Of a stretch of 64,000 bases of DNA, positions 61,818 through 64,000 are shown piece by piece; position 1 is the first letter of the stretch, and each line of letters begins with the position of its first letter. The notes below the pieces were generated by a model, which was not told the origin of the DNA, did no database searches, and worked only from the letters and a program-made list of their open reading frames with translations. The stretch lies in assembly GCA_963726665.1 (NCBI GenBank), contig CAVSDW010000009.1, forward strand, positions 72,903 to 136,902, given 5' to 3'. The position numbers were made by a program, and so were the translations under genes. This stretch comes from RPQJ01 sp963726665 (GTDB lineage: Bacteria > Pseudomonadota > Gammaproteobacteria > Steroidobacterales > Steroidobacteraceae).

Positions 61818-63052
61818 CGGAGGTGCGACTCGGGTTGCGACAGAACCTGCCGCAGTTCTCGCTGCTGGTCGTCGTCAACGCATTCGTCGGCGCAATGGTC
61901 GGCATGGAGCGATCCATCCTGGCGCCGATCGCGGAGCAGGAATTCCACCTGGTCGCGAAGACCGCGGTGCTGTCATTCATCGTCGTCTTCGGCTTGACCA
62001 AGGCGCTGACGAATTACCTCACGGGACGACTCTCCGATCGCTTCGGCCGCAAGCACGTGCTGGTGGCCGGCTGGATCGTCGCGACCCCGGTGCCGTTCCT
62101 GCTGATGTGGGCGCCGACCTGGTCGTGGGTGCTGGTCGCGAATGCGTTGCTCGGCATAAGCCAGGGGCTGACCTGGTCGACGACCGTCATCATGAAGATC
62201 GACCTGGCGGGGCCGAAGGATCGCGGCTTCGCGATGGGGCTGAACGAGTTCGCGGGATACTTTGCGGTCGCGGGCAGCGCGCTTGCCACGGGTTACATTG
62301 CCGCGCGCTACGGATTACGACCCGAGCCGTTCTACCTGGGTGTCGTGTTCGTCGTCGCCGGGCTGCTGCTCTCCACCTTGCTGGTCCGTGAAACGTCGCA
62401 TCACGTCGCGCACGAGTCGAAGCTGCATGGGGACCTGCTGCCAGGCGAAATTCCGAGCCAGCGCGAAGTCTTCTGGCGCACGACGCTCACTGACCGGAAC
62501 CTGTCGAGCGTCAGCCAGGCGGGTCTCGTCAACAACCTCAACGATGGGATGGCGTGGGGGCTGTTTCCGCTGTTCTTCGTCGCCGCGAGCATGAACCTGC
62601 AGCAAGTCGGCACGCTCGCGGCGATCTACCCGGCGACCTGGGGCATCGGGCAACTCTTCACCGGAGCGTTGTCCGACCGGGTCGGCCGTAAGTGGCTGAT
62701 TGCCGCCGGGATGTGGGTCCAGGCCATCGGCATCGGTGTCGTGGTCCTGGCGGACGGTTTCGCGGGCTTCGCGGGCGGGGCCACGCTGCTCGGTGTCGGC
62801 ACCGCAATGGTCTATCCGACGCTGCTGGCCGCGATCGGCGACGTCGCCCATCCTTCGTGGCGCGCGTCCTCGGTCGGCGTGTACCGGCTGTGGCGGGATC
62901 TCGGCTACGCGGTTGGGGCGCTGCTGGCAGGCATCACTGCAGATGCATTCGGCCTGCCGGTCGCGATGTGGGTCGTGGCGGCGCTGACCCTTATCTCCGG
63001 CTTTGTGGTGGCGTTGCGCATGACCGAGACGCTGCGCCGTGCGGCGGCCTGA
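61814..63052 (+). CDS. Major facilitator superfamily transporter
   Basis: 412 residues, 12 predicted helices. GRLSDRFGRKHVLVAG and the repeat GALSDRVGRKWLIAAG are the two inter-helix MFS motifs; GLNEFAGYFAVAGSALATGYIA is helix 5. The ATGA overlap with the ArsR-rhodanese gene indicates coupled expression. The substrate is unknown; co-regulation suggests export of a sulfur compound or toxic thiol, or uptake of a sulfur oxyanion. Confidence 0.85.
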   Translation: MTEVRLGLRQNLPQFSLLVVVNAFVGAMVGMERSILAPIAEQEFHLVAKTAVLSFIVVFGLTKALTNYLTGRLSDRFGRKHVLVAGWIVATPVPFLLMWAPTWSWVLVANALLGISQGLTWSTTVIMKIDLAGPKDRGFAMGLNEFAGYFAVAGSALATGYIAARYGLRPEPFYLGVVFVVAGLLLSTLLVRETSHHVAHESKLHGDLLPGEIPSQREVFWRTTLTDRNLSSVSQAGLVNNLNDGMAWGLFPLFFVAASMNLQQVGTLAAIYPATWGIGQLFTGALSDRVGRKWLIAAGMWVQAIGIGVVVLADGFAGFAGGATLLGVGTAMVYPTLLAAIGDVAHPSWRASSVGVYRLWRDLGYAVGALLAGITADAFGLPVAMWVVAALTLISGFVVALRMTETLRRAAA

Positions 63053-63139
63053 GTCCAGACATGGTTTCGCCGTGTCTGCAATGGTCTTAGTGTCGCAGCA
63101 CTGACAGCTGCCTTCCCGGACAACACGCAGGAGAATCGC

Positions 63140-64000
63140 ATGAGCAACGATATCGTGATCGAAGCGTGGAATACCGTACTCTTCGAAAAATTCTCACGTT
63201 TCAAATACCTGTTTGTCGAAGGTTACGCCGCGATCAGTGACGAAGTCCTGGGCAGGCACCGGATCGCAGAAGGCGCGCGGGTGCTGGATGTTGGCTGCGG
63301 ATTCGGGGATTGCACGATCAAGATTGCTGGATTCGTCGGCGAAAGCGGGCTGGCCACCGGTGTTGATTGCGCCAGCAATTTCATAGCGGAATGCAAGCAC
63401 ACCGCCGCCAGTGCGGGCATCGACAACATCCGGTTCCTGGTGGCCGATGTGGAAGTCGATAACCTTGGCGGCCCCTACGACGAGGCATTCGCCCGCTTCG
63501 GCACCATGTTTTTCAATCTGCCCGGTTCAGCGATGAAGAACATCCGTGCTTCCCTGAAGCCCGGAGGCAGATTCACCCAGGTCGTCTGGCGCAAGCGCGA
63601 AGCCAATCCGTGGCTGCACAGCGCGGAGCTTTGCGTTCGAAACATCGTCCCGGTCGTTTCCCATGACGACACCGATGCCGTTCACTGCGGTCCGGGGCCG
63701 TTTTCGATGGCCGGCCCTGACATGGTCAGCGACATGCTGAAGGCGGTCGGGTTCGAGAGGATTCAGTTCGAACGCTTCGATTCCGATATCTGCATCGGCA
63801 GGAATGTCGAGGAGGCTGTGCAGTTTGCGCTGGAAATCGGGCCAGCCGGCGAAATCATCCGGCTCGCGGAAGCTGAAGGCGAACGGCTGAAAGGTGAGGT
63901 CATGCTGGCGCTGCAGGATGTCGTGGGCCAATTTTCGAAGAAACAGGATGGCACCATCTGGGCACCGTCCAGCGCATGGATCATAACCGCCCATAACCCC
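63140..64000 (+). CDS. Class I SAM-dependent methyltransferase, 3' end beyond the window
   Basis: At least 287 residues, open to the right edge. VLDVGCGFGDCTIKIAG (motif I), TGVDCASNFIAECKHTAASAG, FARFGTMFFN and SLKPGGRFTQVVWRKREANPW follow the UbiE/COQ5-like order. GCAGGAG precedes the ATG at 63140. After about 175 the sequence (GPGPFSMAGPDMVSDMLKAVGFERIQFERFD) is the usual C-terminal half of methyltransferase families acting on small molecules. Substrate unknown; no operon link is visible with the MFS gene 87 bp upstream. Confidence 0.78.
   Translation, partial: MSNDIVIEAWNTVLFEKFSRFKYLFVEGYAAISDEVLGRHRIAEGARVLDVGCGFGDCTIKIAGFVGESGLATGVDCASNFIAECKHTAASAGIDNIRFLVADVEVDNLGGPYDEAFARFGTMFFNLPGSAMKNIRASLKPGGRFTQVVWRKREANPWLHSAELCVRNIVPVVSHDDTDAVHCGPGPFSMAGPDMVSDMLKAVGFERIQFERFDSDICIGRNVEEAVQFALEIGPAGEIIRLAEAEGERLKGEVMLALQDVVGQFSKKQDGTIWAPSSAWIITAHNP

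Overview
The window is high-GC, densely coded bacterial chromosome with no rRNA, tRNA, CRISPR array, phage module or intact insertion sequence that I can see. The gene families (ExbB/ExbD/TonB, RlmL, SolA-type oxidase, MddA, CLC, HigBA, AmmeMemoRadiSam, NodU-type carbamoyltransferase, many TolB-like/TPR signalling proteins) suggest a Gammaproteobacterium near the Xanthomonadales/Steroidobacterales. That placement is inference from gene content.

Layout. 1-3.5 kb: a frameshifted membrane TolB-like/TPR protein followed by a paralogue carrying an N-terminal TIR domain; a second TIR-TolB-TPR protein lies at 39.9-41.7 kb. 3.6-9.3 kb: a minus-strand group (VOC protein, alcohol dehydrogenase, RlmL) diverging from an amine oxidase/TauD-like oxygenase/DUF1993 group. 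9.5-13.2 kb: a GGDEF-EAL protein and a PBP7-type peptidase. 13.4-16.1 kb: the arsenic operon arsR-arsC-acr3-arsM with a perfect palindrome against the arsR start. 16.3-20.1 kb: a carbamoyltransferase/DUF5989/SxtJ set facing an SGNH hydrolase-like protein. 21.6-24.1 kb: the uncharacterised AmmeMemoRadiSam trio. 24.2-26.7 kb: tonB-exbB-exbD-DUF1232. 26.9-31.8 kb: an operon of glycerol-3-phosphate dehydrogenase, alkyl-DHAP-synthase-like flavoprotein and FGGY kinase. 31.8-39.5 kb: ferritin-like protein, P1 peptidase, TlpA thioredoxin, a double-RidA protein, a beta-helix protein and a large lipoprotein with a heme motif. 41.8-54.3 kb: lipid kinase, SRPBCC-SDR fusion, methyltransferase, DUF2252/DUF6632/DUF3604 group with an AraC regulator, DUF2975-HTH pair, and a CZB-GGDEF cyclase. 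54.3-55.1 kb: a repeat-rich gap next to HigBA. 55.8-63.1 kb: a sulfur-themed stretch (two rhodaneses, DsrE, MddA, DUF4395, ArsR-rhodanese fusion, MFS) with a CLC channel. A methyltransferase runs off the right end.

At least ten apparent single-base frameshifts break otherwise conserved genes (1-1.7, 18.4, 25.15, 26.6, 34.86, 35.7-36.8 and 42.12 kb). Where I could inspect them they sit in short runs or GC-rich stretches, and conserved protein resumes immediately in another frame. Consensus indel errors therefore look at least as likely as true pseudogenes, and both readings are given below.

Most likely to repay follow-up: the TIR-TolB-TPR proteins, the carbamoyltransferase/DUF5989/SxtJ set with its unlisted 49-residue gene, the AmmeMemoRadiSam trio, the glpD/AGPS-like/FGGY operon, the four-half-site operator of the DUF2975-HTH pair, the structured hairpin repeats, and the apparently leaderless ArsR-family genes.
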